DNA of 64,000 nucleotides from Spironucleus salmonicida (lineage: Eukaryota; Fornicata; Diplomonadida; Hexamitidae), in assembly GCA_000497125.2 (NCBI GenBank), contig CM035321.1:1454001-1518000 (forward strand), in the 5' to 3' direction. The notes below the pieces were generated by a model. That model made no database searches. It was given only the letters and a program-made list of their open reading frames with translations, and had not been told where the DNA came from. The position numbers were made by a program, and so were the translations under genes. Shown piece after piece: positions 11,685 through 23,039 of the stretch; the stretch's first letter is position 1; every line of letters starts with the position of its first letter.

Positions 11685-12599
11685 ATGTCAATAGATGTTG
11701 ATCGACTCATTGCTTTAGCTTCTGAAGGGAAACTGCTATCTGAGTAACAAATAGGATAAATATGTGGATTACTACGTCCTATTTTATCAGGTGAACCGAA
11801 TGTTGTGAATATTTCTGCTCCTTGTACAGTAGTTGGAGATATTCATGGACAGTTTTATGATCTACTCGAAATGTTTAGATATTGTGGTCGTCCTCCATAT
11901 GCAAATTATCTATTTTTGGGAGACTATGGTGATAGAGGTTACATGTCAGTTGAATGTACAACATTACTGTTGCTTCTTAAACTTAGATATCCAAAAAGAG
12001 TAATTTTACTTAGAGGAAACCATGAATCGCGCTAAGTTACATAAGTTTATGGATTTTACGATGAAGTTATACGTAAATATGGAAATCTTACGGTTTGGAA
12101 GCATTTTATGAATATTTTTGATTGCTTACCTCTAGTTACTGTTGTAGAAAATGTAATTTATTGCGTGCACGGGGGATTATCACCCTCAATAGATACTATC
12201 GAATAAGTTAAAAAGATAGACAGGTTTTAAGAAGTACCTCATGACGGTCCAATGGCCGATTAAATGTGGTCTGATCCTGAAACCAGACAAGGATGGGGAA
12301 GATCTCCAAGAGGTGCCGGTTATACTTTTGGCTAAGATGTATCAGAACAATTTTTAAGACAAAATGGCTTGAAAATCATTTGTAGAGCACATCAATTAAC
12401 AATGAATGGTTATCAATGGAACCACAATAAACAAGTAGTAACAATATTTTCAGCTCCAAATTATTGTTAGAGAAGCGGAAATCGGGCTGCAGTAATGGAA
12501 TTAGACGACAGAGCTAATTACAGCTTCATTTAATACGAATTTGCACCCAGAAAAGGCGATGTTTATGTCGGTAGAAGAGCACCTGAATATTTTTTGTGA
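11685..12599 (+). CDS. serine/threonine phosphatase PP2A catalytic subunit, 304 aa
   Basis: Metal-dependent PPP-family phosphatase. Motifs in order: GDIHGQ (about residues 50-55), GDYGDRG (79-85) and GNHESR (111-116), which supply metal ligands and the catalytic His, then [15 protein letters not shown] and APNYC. The C-terminus APEYFL corresponds to the TPDYFL tail that is methylated in PP2A, and the length (304) is close to the usual 309, so PP2A is favoured over PP1, PP4 and PP6. The second motif is normally GDYVDRG; Gly replaces Val. Scaffold and B subunits are not in the window. Confidence 0.95.
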
Positions 12600-12653
12600 A
12601 AAATTTAAATCAATATTATATAAACTTTATAATTATTATTTTCCCTTCCACAA

Positions 12654-13058
12654 ATGTCCTCATTCGATGATGAATTAATGCCATAATTCGACGAGCGTTT
12701 TTGCTCCTGCGGGTCGCTAATTCGCCCTGCAGCAGTAAGATTTATTGAAGACGGTCAACACATTTTCAGACTTTTCGACCAGTGCGTTAACTACGAAAGC
12801 AACGACGAGCACACGCGAAAGGTGCGTACAGAGCACTCCTTGCTCCAGTCTGCGGCCCAGCAGCACAAACTAAGCCAGTTCGAGATATCGGCTCTCTGCA
12901 ACAACCAGCTTTTGGAGAAGATTATATTGCCCTGCAAGAAATGTGCTTCTGATTAGGTGCATGTTAAGTTTCTCAAAAATATGAATGACATGACTTTTCT
13001 GGTCGTTTGCGTGAAATGTGAATTACTTTCAGACTATAAAGATGTCTGGGTCAAGTGA
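12654..13058 (+). CDS. zinc-ribbon protein, RNA polymerase Rpb9-like, 134 aa
   Basis: Two Cys clusters are visible. The N-terminal one is CSCGSLIRP with a later Cys near QCVNYE (about residues 17-48). The C-terminal one is CKKCASDQVHVKF followed by FLVVCVKC. Two zinc ribbons joined by about 50 residues, at this length, resemble the small polymerase subunits Rpb9/Rpa12/Rpc11 or TFIIS-type ribbons. The second ribbon lacks the hallmark Arg-Ser-Ala-Asp-Glu loop, so catalysis-assisting (Rpc11/TFIIS) function is unlikely and Rpb9 is the best guess. The gene is relatively GC-rich compared with its neighbours. Confidence 0.6.
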
Positions 13059-13129
13059 AAAATATACAAACTAAATTAATGATATTAAAGGATATAATAA
13101 TAATTTATTGTATTCTTCACTTCTTCAAA

Positions 13130-14029
13130 ATGAATCATGTAAAAACAATTTCCGACCATTCTGCGCCTATTTAATGCGTTAAAGTATCGCGATAATACGA
13201 TTTAGTAGCTTCTTCATCACTGGATCTTACAGTTAAAGTGTATAAACTGTCAACTTTCGAACTTCTTCAAACACTAACATTTGCAACTACTCCACGTTCG
13301 TTTGATTTCTCAGATTCAAAACTATTTGTTTCTAATTATGATGCTTCTGTATCGATATATAATTTCGATTAGGAAGTAAATGAATTTATCCTAGTTAATA
13401 AACTAGAAAATTTAACAGAAAAAGAAATCAAATCTATCTCAGCAAATCGGACATAATTTGCGATATGTTCTAGAGATCGCTCAGTCAGCATTTGGAATAT
13501 AGATGAAGTTTGTATTTTCCATTCTAAAATTCACAATTAAGATGTAAAATCAATTGATTTTGATGGTTAGAATTTAGTGTCAACCAGCTATGATAATAGC
13601 ATTGTATTTTATTAAAAGATTGATGGCGATTTTGAGGTTACTAATGCTATTAATTCAACTGTTCAAGGTGATTCTATTGGTCCACTGGATTTTGTTTAAA
13701 ATAACACAATTTTTTGTGCCAAACTGCTAAGAAACTAAAGAGCAATAAGTGCTGGCGGGGATGGTTGTATCAGACTTTATAATAATTAGCAGCAAGTGGC
13801 ATGTTATCAACTAAGCCAATGTGCACTATATTCTATCGGAGTTTCTGGTGATTTAGTTGCTATTTGTGGAGAGGAAGGAAAACTATTCGTAGTACAGATC
13901 ACAGAAAATATTAACTTTTAATACGAAATGCTGTTAAATAAAGGGGAATTAAACTGTGTTGAAGTTTCAGATGATATGATTTTTGTTGGAGGTGATGATG
14001 GCTGTGTTAGAGTATTTTAATGCTAGTGA
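13130..14029 (+). CDS. WD40 beta-propeller protein, CIAO1-like, 299 aa
   Basis: Seven WD40-type blades fill the protein. Recognisable pieces are SRDRSVSIWN, HNQDVKSIDFDGQNLVST followed by SYDNSIVFYQ, SAGGDGCIRLYN and GGDDGCVRVFQ. The HxQDVKxxxF ... SYDxxIxxY blade matches CIAO1/Cia1, the propeller that hands Fe-S clusters to cytosolic and nuclear apoproteins. Size (about 300 residues, propeller only) also fits. An alternative is another small propeller. One possible client in the window is endonuclease III (46497..47258). Confidence 0.75.
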
Positions 14030-14296
14030 CAATATTTTTCTCTAAAGTGTATTACTTTTTATTATATTCTTCTTACATATTTTAAATAGCATTAATTTCT
14101 ATATTTAGTATGACTTCATAGTATTTAACACCTAGAAAATCCTACAGTTGGTGAAAGGTGAGATTTTAATTTAATTTAAATTCTATTCTATTTTATGCAT
14201 TAGCTATGCAAAAATCAATTTCACAAAAATTTTATTACACAAAAAATTATGAAACATCGAAATATTATATATACTAAATATTTTCCACTCTAGTTA

Positions 14297-15319
14297 ATGC
14301 TGCCTTTATTAAATTAAATTATTTAGTTTACGCCAGATACATTATAAGACAAAGATAACTATCTTCTTGCATATATATATCCAACTACTCCATTCATCAT
14401 GAATGAACTTTTAGCGCTTTAATAAGTAGCAAATTTTACAGTGGCAACTATTAACTGTTAGATTTTTACTGATTTCTGTGCAAACATCACAGATTATCCT
14501 ACAATTTAATATACATCTAATAATTATTCGTACATACATGCTGGTATTAAGTCGAAGAATCAAATGCTTCAATTTGTTTAACAGAAAAACCAACCAATTA
14601 TTACCAATAGATGTAACAAATTTGACCCTTGCTTCACTATTTTTTATAGTGCAGAAACCGATCTTAATTAATACAATTTTGCTCGTGGAAATTATAACTT
14701 TTAGTTTCAAGAAAGTGACTCAGAATTTGTAAAAGTGACTCATTAGGACCATACCAAATCTTTTTATTCTATAGGTAATGTGAAAGATCTTTTTAGTCAA
14801 TTTAAGAATGGTATTTTTCCGGAACTCAGAATGGATAATTTTTAATAGATAATGTCTAATAACCGCAACATTACTATCTTAGCTTTAGATGAAAATAGTA
14901 ATTTTACTGATGAATTTTTATAAAATTACTAAGAAAGTCTACCAATTTGTTATATAAATGCCAGTTAATGGAAAGGATTTTTAGGAAATTTTGATCTTCA
15001 GGATTACCCAGGAGTAGTCGTGATTTTAAACCTTGATAGTTAAGTTTAAGTTTTTAGAAAGGGTGGAATCAAATCTAGTTCAGAAGCTCTATAATTTGTG
15101 TAGAATGTATAGTCTGGACTTGAAATTGCAATAGAAATTAAAATACGTGGAAAATATGGACTAATGGAAGTTTTTGTATTTGGAATGTTTTTCTTAATAG
15201 TAGCATTTAGCGTATGGTTTGTATGCTGTAGAAAACCGGAAATCGATGATGATGAAGAAGATGAATAAACATAGGTATCGTAACCTAAGTAGACTGATGT
15301 AGGGAAAAAGAAAGACTGA
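14297..15319 (+). CDS. PDI/TMX-like type I membrane protein with a thioredoxin fold, 340 aa
   Basis: The N-terminal domain follows a PDI-like thioredoxin pattern: IIQFTPDTLQD, then YLLAYIYPTTPFIMNELLAL where a CxxC active site is expected, then NFTVATINC and the cis-Pro strand DYPTIQYT. The CxxC is replaced by PTTPF, so it should not be an oxidoreductase. A second, diverged domain follows, then one membrane helix (about residues 282-302, LMEVFVFGMFFLIVAFSVWF) and an acidic-to-basic cytosolic tail. Start 14297 is chosen because AATATTATATATAC lies 20-35 bp upstream; ATG 14249 would add 16 residues. Likely an ER redox-family relative acting as a chaperone or receptor (inferred). Confidence 0.75.
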
Positions 15320-15334
15320 TACAATTAACTAAAA

Positions 15335-17176
15335 TCACTATTTATATTTATTTGTTACTCTTTTTGTAACTACAGTGATACTAATAAGTACGAAACCAAA
15401 AGATAAAGTAAACCAGAAGATTAATAATAATAATTACTTCTTTATTATAAACTCATCGCTCATTGCACATAATTAACTGTATAAAATACTCAATCCTATT
15501 TGAGCGTCCCTGATTTTAGCACCATTAACATAACTTGGACAAATCATTACTCTGAATATTCCAGTTTCATTTTCTAATGCAAAAACAAAGTAATCTCGAG
15601 TTTTAAATATGCGTTCATCGATTGTAACAAATTTGAACTTTAATTTGTCAATTTCCCATATAATTATCTTATAGCTTTGTTCTTATTCAATCTAAATATG
15701 AGTATAAATTTATTAAGTTTTAGTAATATTTCTTTAGCTAAAGACAGAAATTGACGCCTAGTTTCTAAATCCTTAATTATATAAAGCCATCTTAAAGTCC
15801 ATTTTCGGAATACTTCCATAGTCGCCTTTTTCTACTTTTTCTATATCACTTTGTGAGCAAATCATAACCTTAACCTCTTCAGGTGACAAAAAATTAAAAT
15901 TTTACATAGTATGATACATATATGTAAGGAAATTCTACTTCTATATTTGCCCTATATAAAATACCTTTTCAACAAAGATAGAGTTGAATAGCACATAAAT
16001 ATGATAACCTGCTAATAAATTCATTTAATCGATCGTAACTGTTGTATGAAGCATATTATCCTAATTTGCAGTGATTATATCTTTACATTCAAAACATCGA
16101 AATATAATTATTAACTTAATAGAAACAAATTAGGAACTGAAAAATGTTTTATTATAATAAGTTTCTTCACTTTAAAAATTTTAAACATTTTGAATTCCCA
16201 TTAAAATATTATTTTCTCCTTATGGGTGAGGATAAACAGTGCTTTGTACATACTATGATAACTAAACTATTGTTAACTCTGTATATATATTCAAATCGTT
16301 GTCAACATTACGCTAACGAAATACAGACTTTGATGTGAGAAACTAACCAGCCCATAAAATTTGTTAAAGTTCAAATGCATTAATTCCTAGGAATAAGGTT
16401 TGTATTTAACTTGAAAATAACATACTTCCTATAACAGTAGCAAGGATATCATAATTGTTTTAGTCTGATTATAATGCAAGTTATACTGAAATTGACTCAA
16501 AACAATTGAAATTGATAAGTTATTATCCACTTAATTCTATTGGACAAATTGGTAGATTCGTTATAAATTAAGATGTAAGTTTATTGAATATAGTACTATA
16601 TATTTGAAATTTACCTTTATTAATTTTTTAATTACTGTAAGTAACTTTATTTATGACTTGCTAATCCGAGGCTCCGGTTAAAGCAAATATTTCCTCTACA
16701 ATTTATGTAAATAATAATACTAATTAATCGTTAAATTAACTTAGAAAATCTGAATAATTAGCAGAAATTTATAGAGTAATATTTTTTATATTATAGTTAC
16801 AAGATATTAATGGCATCACAATAGCATCAACTTACTGTGATTAATACTACTGTAAAGCATCCTAAACATCTCCTAGATTAAAATTATCCTTGAGAAGAAT
16901 TTTATGAATCGTTCCAGAGCCAGACAACTTATATGCGGTATTAACAAAAGAATCTAAATAATCTGAATTTGTACCTATTATTATCATTTTTTGATATACA
17001 CTACTAAACTATGACTGAAGCAAACTCCATTTTAACGCAGAGGATGTAAACGCCGAAGAAATAGGTTCCTTGACTAATGGATAGTAATAATTAGTATTAT
17101 TTATTGATATAGGTGAGCAAAGATTCATTCTCAGTAAACGCTACTGATCAGTAAGTAACGCAATTATTTGAATCAT
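15335..17176 (-). CDS. large single-pass membrane protein, 613 aa, unknown family
   Basis: Minus frame from ATG 17176 to TGA 15335, intact across 1.8 kb only with about fifty TAR codons read as Gln. It starts with a short hydrophobic stretch (MIQIIALLTD). A long mixed region contains QKMIIIGTNSDYLDSF, KLSGSGTIHKILL and a Cys pair FRCFECKD. The end is a strong transmembrane helix (LLLLIFWFTLSFGFVLIS) followed by a short basic tail (KRVTNKYKQ). This resembles a type I surface or endomembrane protein with a lumenal or extracellular bulk. No repeats or CxxC array typical of diplomonad variable surface proteins. It converges on the PDI-like gene with a 15-bp gap. Confidence 0.75.
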
Positions 17177-17190
17177 ATTCACTTTTCCAA

Positions 17191-17206
17191 TATTATTATA
17201 TAATTT
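17191..17206 (-). promoter_or_regulatory. clear example of the TATTATATAATA-type core promoter motif
   Basis: TATTATTATATAATTT lies about 15 bp upstream of the ATG of the 613-aa membrane protein. Equivalent stretches recur upstream of many confident genes, for example 10437-10457, 19161-19177, 24204-24221, 34711-34725, 45521-45540, 55245-55263 and 59991-60010. Promoter function is inferred from position alone. Confidence 0.5.
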
Positions 17207-17274
17207 AATATATACAATTTACTTAATATTTAAAAGTAAATAAAATATGATTACTATATAAACTATAATGTATG

Positions 17275-18492
17275 TCAGACTTCCTGTAATTCAGTATTTA
17301 AAATTTATTCTATTTCATTTAAGAACTGAAATTACTTATATGTTTCTTCATGTCCTCTATTAAGCTATACTTACATCTCATATATACGTTCGTCCTAAGA
17401 CTATAATTTTCGAGCCTATTTACTTGTGTCTCTAGCTTCTTACAGTTTTGTTCGTGTCTCTTATAACTCCGATCTTAAAATGCTCATTTATATTTCAAAG
17501 TCATATTATTACTACTTATTTGACCTTTATAATTATTAATGCATTTGAGTAATTGATTTAAGCTATGAGTTCAATGATCTAACTTCAAATTTTAAAGATT
17601 CATTTCTCTTTTAATAATTCTCTGTTACGTTACTTGAATGCTTTAGAGCAGTTATTTCAATATTATTTTACTCTAATTCAATATTTTAGGTTGTAATAGT
17701 ATCTTATAATTACTTGACATAATTAGCATCCTAAACTACTTTTGTCTTATCTAGAGAAGAATCATTCTTAACATCGTTTTAATATTAATAAAACTACTTC
17801 TCTAGATCAATCCTTTTAAGTCTCATTTTATTTATCTTAGCTTTTAGATTGTTATTTTCTTCTAGAAGTTCTTTATTTTCACTAGAAAATTAGGATTACT
17901 ATTGTTTCATACCTTAATGTAATTGAATTAGTAATAACTTTTTATCCTTAAATGCTTCATCATATTGGGATATAGTAGATGTTAACTCATTTATTTCAGC
18001 TTTTAATTAATTACAATTTGTACAACTACTAACAATTTTGAAAAGCTTTGGATCTTGTGCTAATTATTCAGATATAAATGAAGTTTTTTCTTTTGATACT
18101 AAAGTTTTATATAATTTTTCGTTATCCTTCTGATATTAATTTTGTGAAATTTTCAATCCGGTTACGGTTTGTTATAAATCTTAAATCTAAATTTTATAAT
18201 ATTATACAGAATCTGGAAAAGCATTTGCTGTATTGTTTAACGATGAAATTGTCGTAGTGTATTTTTCAACTTCATTTTATAGTGCAGAATTTTCATGTTA
18301 TAATGTATTTTTCTATTGCAAAAGTTCCTTAATTTAGTTTTAGTAAAATGAATTATCGACATTTTAAGAAGCTTCTAGTTACTTTTTATATTATTATAAT
18401 TATTTTTCTGAATAGTTGAGTTACTTCTATAGACTTTCCATCTATAGCTACTGACCAGTAGATTTATAATTAGTTGCAGATTTTAGCGTCAT
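17275..18492 (-). CDS. long coiled-coil protein, 405 aa
   Basis: ATG 18492 to TGA 17275. Nearly the whole chain is predicted coiled coil: charged and Gln-rich heptads such as QQKNTLQHENSALQNEVEKY and ELLEENNNLKAKINKM. A short break contains a Cys pair (SSCTNCNQ, about residue 155). The end is ELQEV. There is no motor, kinase or membrane domain. Diplomonad cytoskeletons hold many such proteins (flagellar, basal body, microtubule-associated), but nothing here identifies which. Gln is encoded largely by TAR. Confidence 0.8.
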
Positions 18493-19196
18493 TTATAATA
18501 ATTTAGCATTAATATATGATAATAGTATAAATTATTAATTGAAATAAAATTACTTTCTTTATTTTCAAAATAAGTAGAACAAGAATTATTAAAATAGATA
18601 ATATTAGGTCTTTTACTAGTTAATTGACGTATTTCTTATATTGGATATCTTCTTAAATATTTCTAAAATAACTGTGATTAATTCCAAGAATGTTATATTT
18701 CTAAGAGAAACTTTAGTGTATCTTAAAATTACAAATAGATATTCCACAATTTATTGAATTTTAATATATTCTAAAAGGTTATGTGATAGTAATACTTTCA
18801 GTATTTCTAATTTTGAACTATTATTTTTTTTAATCTATAAATTTCGCATTACTTTATAAATTACAATTTACCATTGGTTAAAGCTTTATTTACCTAATAC
18901 TTATGATTATATTGTATGTTTTAGTTAATTTATTAATATTTTTCGTATTTTAACCTATATGATGTAGCATAAGAAATAATACATGCGATTATAAATCTCA
19001 ATTTATATTTTAATAAGATGATATAAACTTAAAAAACGAGATAATAGTTTTACCACAATTATGGCTCAAGGGCACTGTTAAATTAGTCATTAAAGTTCAT
19101 TAAATTATCAAGAAATTAAATAAGTTACTTCCCCAATTACTACTTCAGAGAATATAGTTATTTATTATATAATATAGATTTATAATAAAATAATAA
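18493..19196. other. AT-rich divergent spacer
   Basis: About 700 bp between two divergent coiled-coil genes. Only very short or composition-driven frames are seen; a 63-codon frame from ATG 19061 overlaps the next gene and was rejected. The promoter motif TTTATTATATAATATAG sits at 19161-19177, 20 bp before ATG 19197. Confidence 0.5.
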
Positions 19197-19751
19197 ATGA
19201 TTTGCTGTGCAGTACCATCAGAAAATTTGCAAGAGAAACTAGAATCTCTTGAACATGATCTTATTGATATAAATTCACCACTTGCATAACTTCATACAGT
19301 AGTATATGAAACTCGTAAAAATAATTCTGCCCTCTAAAGATAGTTAAATCAGTCTAAAATAGATCATAATGGAATCCTTGCTGAACGAGAACGACATTAA
19401 GCATAAAAAGATGGATTAGCCAAATTAAGTGTTGAATTAGATTAAGAATAATAATATTTAGATAAATAGGTTTAATAATTTTAGTATGAGTTCGAAACAT
19501 TTCAAACTGAAGATTTTTTCGAAAATGAAGATAAAGTTAAACTCATAGAGTGCATTAACTTGCATAAAACTTTATATCAAAGTAAATGGGATAAATTTGA
19601 GGATACAAGGATTGAAATTGAAACCTTAAAATCATAACTAAATAGGACAAATTATAGGTATCATTGCCCTTACAAAGCTGGAGCTTTAGGAACTATTCAA
19701 CGACTTTGGAGAAGTTTTCTTCGAGTAGTTAGATTCGATTTTTTAGAATGA
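19197..19751 (+). CDS. coiled-coil protein with an N-terminal Cys pair, 184 aa
   Basis: ATG 19197 to TGA 19749. The N-terminus MICCAVPSENLQ places two adjacent cysteines at residues 3-4, a pattern often palmitoylated (inference). Most of the rest is charged, Gln-rich coiled coil (residues 10-150), followed by a basic, aromatic C-terminus (LGTIQRLWRSFLRVVRFDF) that could form an amphipathic membrane- or tubulin-binding helix. A similar Cys-pair start occurs in the gene at 53704. Family unknown. Confidence 0.75.
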
Positions 19752-19966
19752 AGTTTATTATTAACTATTAGATAAAAAGATCTAGAAATAATATCCCTTA
19801 AAGCTATCGAAAAAAGAAAATAATAATATAAAAATTTATTTAGTTATGAAAGTCTATAACTTTTATTAATTGCAAAAGAGCTATACTGAAGACTGTGTTC
19901 CTTAAATTTAATATCATTTTAATTTTTACTTTATCAAAACATTGTACTAAAAATAATTCACTAGTT

Positions 19967-20920
19967 TCATACTTCTTATACTTCATCAATATCAAAGTTT
20001 GATAATTCTTCGCTATCTCTAGCATTCTAACAGTTACTATTAATAACTCCATAGTAGTTATATATTTAATTTCTGATAGACAAGTCTTCCACAAAAAACA
20101 CTCTGGATAATATTATATTATCATTTTCTTTCCTTTTTCGTTACAAAGTTAACCATGCTAATTCAAATGCTCTTCTAATCAGCACGTAATTATATACAGG
20201 CCCTCCAATATCCTTACCATCAATAATAATACTAAGTTAATTACCACTATACACTTTTCGTCGCTAAATTTTTTAATTGTTAATCTCCATATCGTTAGAA
20301 TTAAATTTTGTACCATAAAATTCAAAAAAATTTAGCAAAACTTATCCACTATTTTATTTTGCTATTTCATCTTTTTTGAATTTAAAAAATGCTAAAACAA
20401 GTTCTATAAGAATCCGACTACTGCAGCCGCCAGTATGTGGTTTATGTAACTATCTATTTTTTAAAAATATCTTTATTAATAATAAAATCTGTTTTTCTTT
20501 TTCTTATAGATTGTGGCAATCCTGAATATCATTCTATACCTCTGGACCACCGTTAGATACATCAAATTCTAGAAACGTATTTCTATCCACACATTAGAGA
20601 ATTGGAACTTTAGCTTGAATATAACTAGTTTTAGCGAAAAACTATAACAAAGGCTCAATTCTTCGTAAATTAAAATTCTCAACGCCAATATCAATATCGG
20701 AGAAAAATAATGATAAATTTGCCGGAAATGACCCATACGAATACACAATTCCTGAAGGAACAGCTTTCCGGATATTTGAAATAACGTCAGTTCTCGCTTA
20801 TTTTTCCAACGGTGATAAAGAGTTAAAAGCTAAAAAAAGCTCTATTTCTTCACTTAACTATTCATAATGCTGCAAATGATGTGTAATCTCTTTGCTAAGC
20901 CACTAAATTTTGCTTGTCAT
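19967..20920 (-). CDS. Trf4/TENT-like non-canonical poly(A) polymerase, 317 aa
   Basis: A DNA polymerase beta-type nucleotidyltransferase. The catalytic block is YGSFPANLSLFFSDIDIGV (about residues 57-75), with the G-S helix turn and the paired Asp of SDID, followed by the third catalytic Asp candidate in FLEFDVSN. The PAP-associated region is recognisable in TGGCSSRILIELVLAFF and DIGGPVYNYVLIRRAFELAW. This order fits the Trf4/Cid14/TENT4 group that adds short A tails for exosome decay, rather than canonical nuclear PAP or RelA-type enzymes. An exosome-like subunit is encoded at 55290. Upstream TTTCCACTCC precedes the ATG. Confidence 0.8.
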
Positions 20921-20992
20921 TAAAGGAGTGGAAATTTATATACTATTTATTATATACAAAATTACTATTTATTTTCCAACCACTTCAAATCA

Positions 20993-22057
20993 ATGTCGAG
21001 TCAAAAGTCTTATTTGATCCTAGGCGGATCTGGATTCATAGCCAGGCACGTTTTAGCCTACTTGGCTGATGAATCAACTACCCAGTCTATCACGATCGCC
21101 GACAAGCTTCCATTTGAGCTCTCAAACCCAACACCATCATAAACTGAAATCCTTGAAAATCAGGAGCTTTGCAGCTTCATTCAAGCAGATTTAACGCGTT
21201 AAGACCATTTAGACCGCGTTTTCAACTAAAAATTTGATACAATAATAAATTGTGCAGGAACTTCTGAGCTAGGCTTAGACCCAGAAATTTACACTAAAAA
21301 CATCGTCTAACTAGCTAAATTAACTGTATAACGTGCCAAAAATGCTCACTATGTGTATATTTCAGATGCAAAAGTCTACAAAGCTGACACTAAAAGTTTA
21401 TCTGAAAGCTCCAAAATTCAGCCTTAGAACGCACTTGCAGCGGCTCATTTAGAGGCCGAAAATGTAGTTAAATCCCTGAAAAACTCTCTGATTTTGCGCG
21501 TTAGCGGCGTCTATGGACCAGGAGAGCGTTTCTGCGTTATGCCCAGAGTGGTTTTGGCCAGTTTGTACCAGCTAAAACTCAAAACGGTGCTAAAGCTGCC
21601 ATTCACCGCAAAAACGTCGTTTTCGACTGTTCACGTCCGTGATGTTGCAAAATTCGCGTGTTCATCGATTTCTGGAGTTTTCAACGTTTCAGATCCTGGT
21701 TTCACAACGCTAAATGATATTAATGATATATTAATGACTATTTATAAAAATGATCTGAAAATTGAGTTCTTGAGTGGAGCGGTAAATTTAGCGCTTAAAG
21801 CTGCTACCAAACTGGCTGCTGAGAGCATCAATTAGTAGCATATGAAACCTTGGGGGGAGTTGTGCAAGGAGCTTAAATTAGAAAGCGATTTAAGCCCTTT
21901 CATGAGCTATGAATCGCTCCAGGAGGCTAATTTCAACATTGATGGGACTGCAATTTCTAAGGCAACTGGAGAGGAATATAGGCATTAGAAGATTAATGCT
22001 GGACTTGTTTTAGAAGAGATCAACTTCTGGAGGAAGTTAAAAGCGTTGCCTGAGTGA
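20993..22057 (+). CDS. NAD-dependent epimerase/dehydratase-like extended SDR, 354 aa
   Basis: The N-terminus has the Rossmann start SYLILGGSGFIARHVL, then TIADK at the end of beta-2 and NCAGTSE after beta-4. The later ILRVSGVYGPGERF matches the loop after the catalytic helix in extended SDRs (UDP-glucose epimerase, 3-beta-HSD relatives). The expected YxxxK catalytic pair is replaced in PQNALAAAHLEAEN, which lacks both Tyr and Lys. It may therefore be a non-catalytic binder or use altered chemistry. The C-terminal third is helical. Codon use is relatively GC-rich. It is divergent from the Trf4-like gene across 72 bp. Confidence 0.8.
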
Positions 22058-22071
22058 TGGGGTATTTAAAT

Positions 22072-22293
22072 ATGGGAAAGGTTGTGATTATAAGTTATAT
22101 AGAAGCTATTTAAAAGGTTACATAAAATTTTATAGTGAAAAACATAAAAGTTGTGTAACGACTGAAATAAAATTATTTTGTAAATGGTACATGTTTCTTG
22201 AGGTTAATGAGAATAATTGCTTTCTTACTATCGTCCACTGAGGAAAAAACATAAATATAATATTATATTTAGTAATTAATTAGTATTCTATGA
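22072..22293 (+). CDS. doubtful 73-aa ORF
   Basis: ATG 22072, 14 bp after the stop of the epimerase relative, to TGA 22291. The product starts MGKVVIISYIEAIQK and is Ile/Val/Gln-rich. There is no promoter motif in the short gap. Composition is near spacer level. Listed because it is the only candidate in the 628-bp gap. Confidence 0.25.
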
Positions 22294-22685
22294 ATTAAGC
22301 TATCTATTTTTTGATAAAGGCAATACAAATATATGGCTTATTTGTTTAGCTATCAACATTGCTAAAATTGACAGCAGAATAGTTTCTTTTTATAATTCTT
22401 ATTTGATAGAAATTTATATAGTATAAATTGTTGTAGATAAAATTTTACAAATTTTATTGAAAGATAATGCAGGTAATTTCCTACATTAAATATTATTGTA
22501 CTTAAAAATATTAAAATTAGATAAATAACTAATAATATCTATAGTACTACTTAGATATTAAAATATACTATTTATGTAGACGTTTAATAATTATTTACTT
22601 GACAGAAACATCAAGATTTAAATCATATTGATATGAATTAGCATAATTTTTATATCACAAGCTTGTCAATGTATAAATGCACAAA
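22294..22685. other. AT-rich spacer
   Basis: About 390 bp with no supportable gene, RNA or repeat. It precedes the ATG at 22686. Confidence 0.5.
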
Positions 22686-23039
22686 ATGAGTTCAAAGCTA
22701 CTGAAAAAAGGAGCATATCTCTATTCCTCTAAGTAATTTATGCCTTTATAATAACATTCTTTTATTTCATACTCTTAAGACCAGAAATTGGTGTCTGAAA
22801 TACGGATACCGATTTTTGATTAAAATAGTATGTAATTTAGTATTACTTCGTCTGATTCTGAATCTTTTACCGAAGATAAACCTCACAAAATAAAAGTTTA
22901 TATAAGGTAGGACAAGATTGTAGCAAGAGGCCTGCTAATTCGAGTCAATGAGATGGAGATCATAACAAAAAGTCTGCAGATCCAGTTAAAAGAGATGAAA
23001 TCGATATGCAGAATGCAAATATGTAAGATTGATCGTTGA
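22686..23039 (+). CDS. hypothetical protein, 117 aa
   Basis: ATG 22686 to TGA 23037. The product is hydrophilic with a Ser/Asp/Glu-rich middle (TSSDSESFTEDKPHK, about residues 54-68) and a basic helical C-terminus (LQIQLKEMKSICRMQ). Residue mix and codon use support coding. There is no recognised domain. Its end overlaps a possible opposite-strand gene (22960..23433) by 80 bp. Confidence 0.6.

Noticed and set aside
19061-19252. 63-codon plus ORF MAQGHCQISHQ
   Set aside because: It crosses the promoter motif and overlaps the start of the confident gene at 19197 in another frame.
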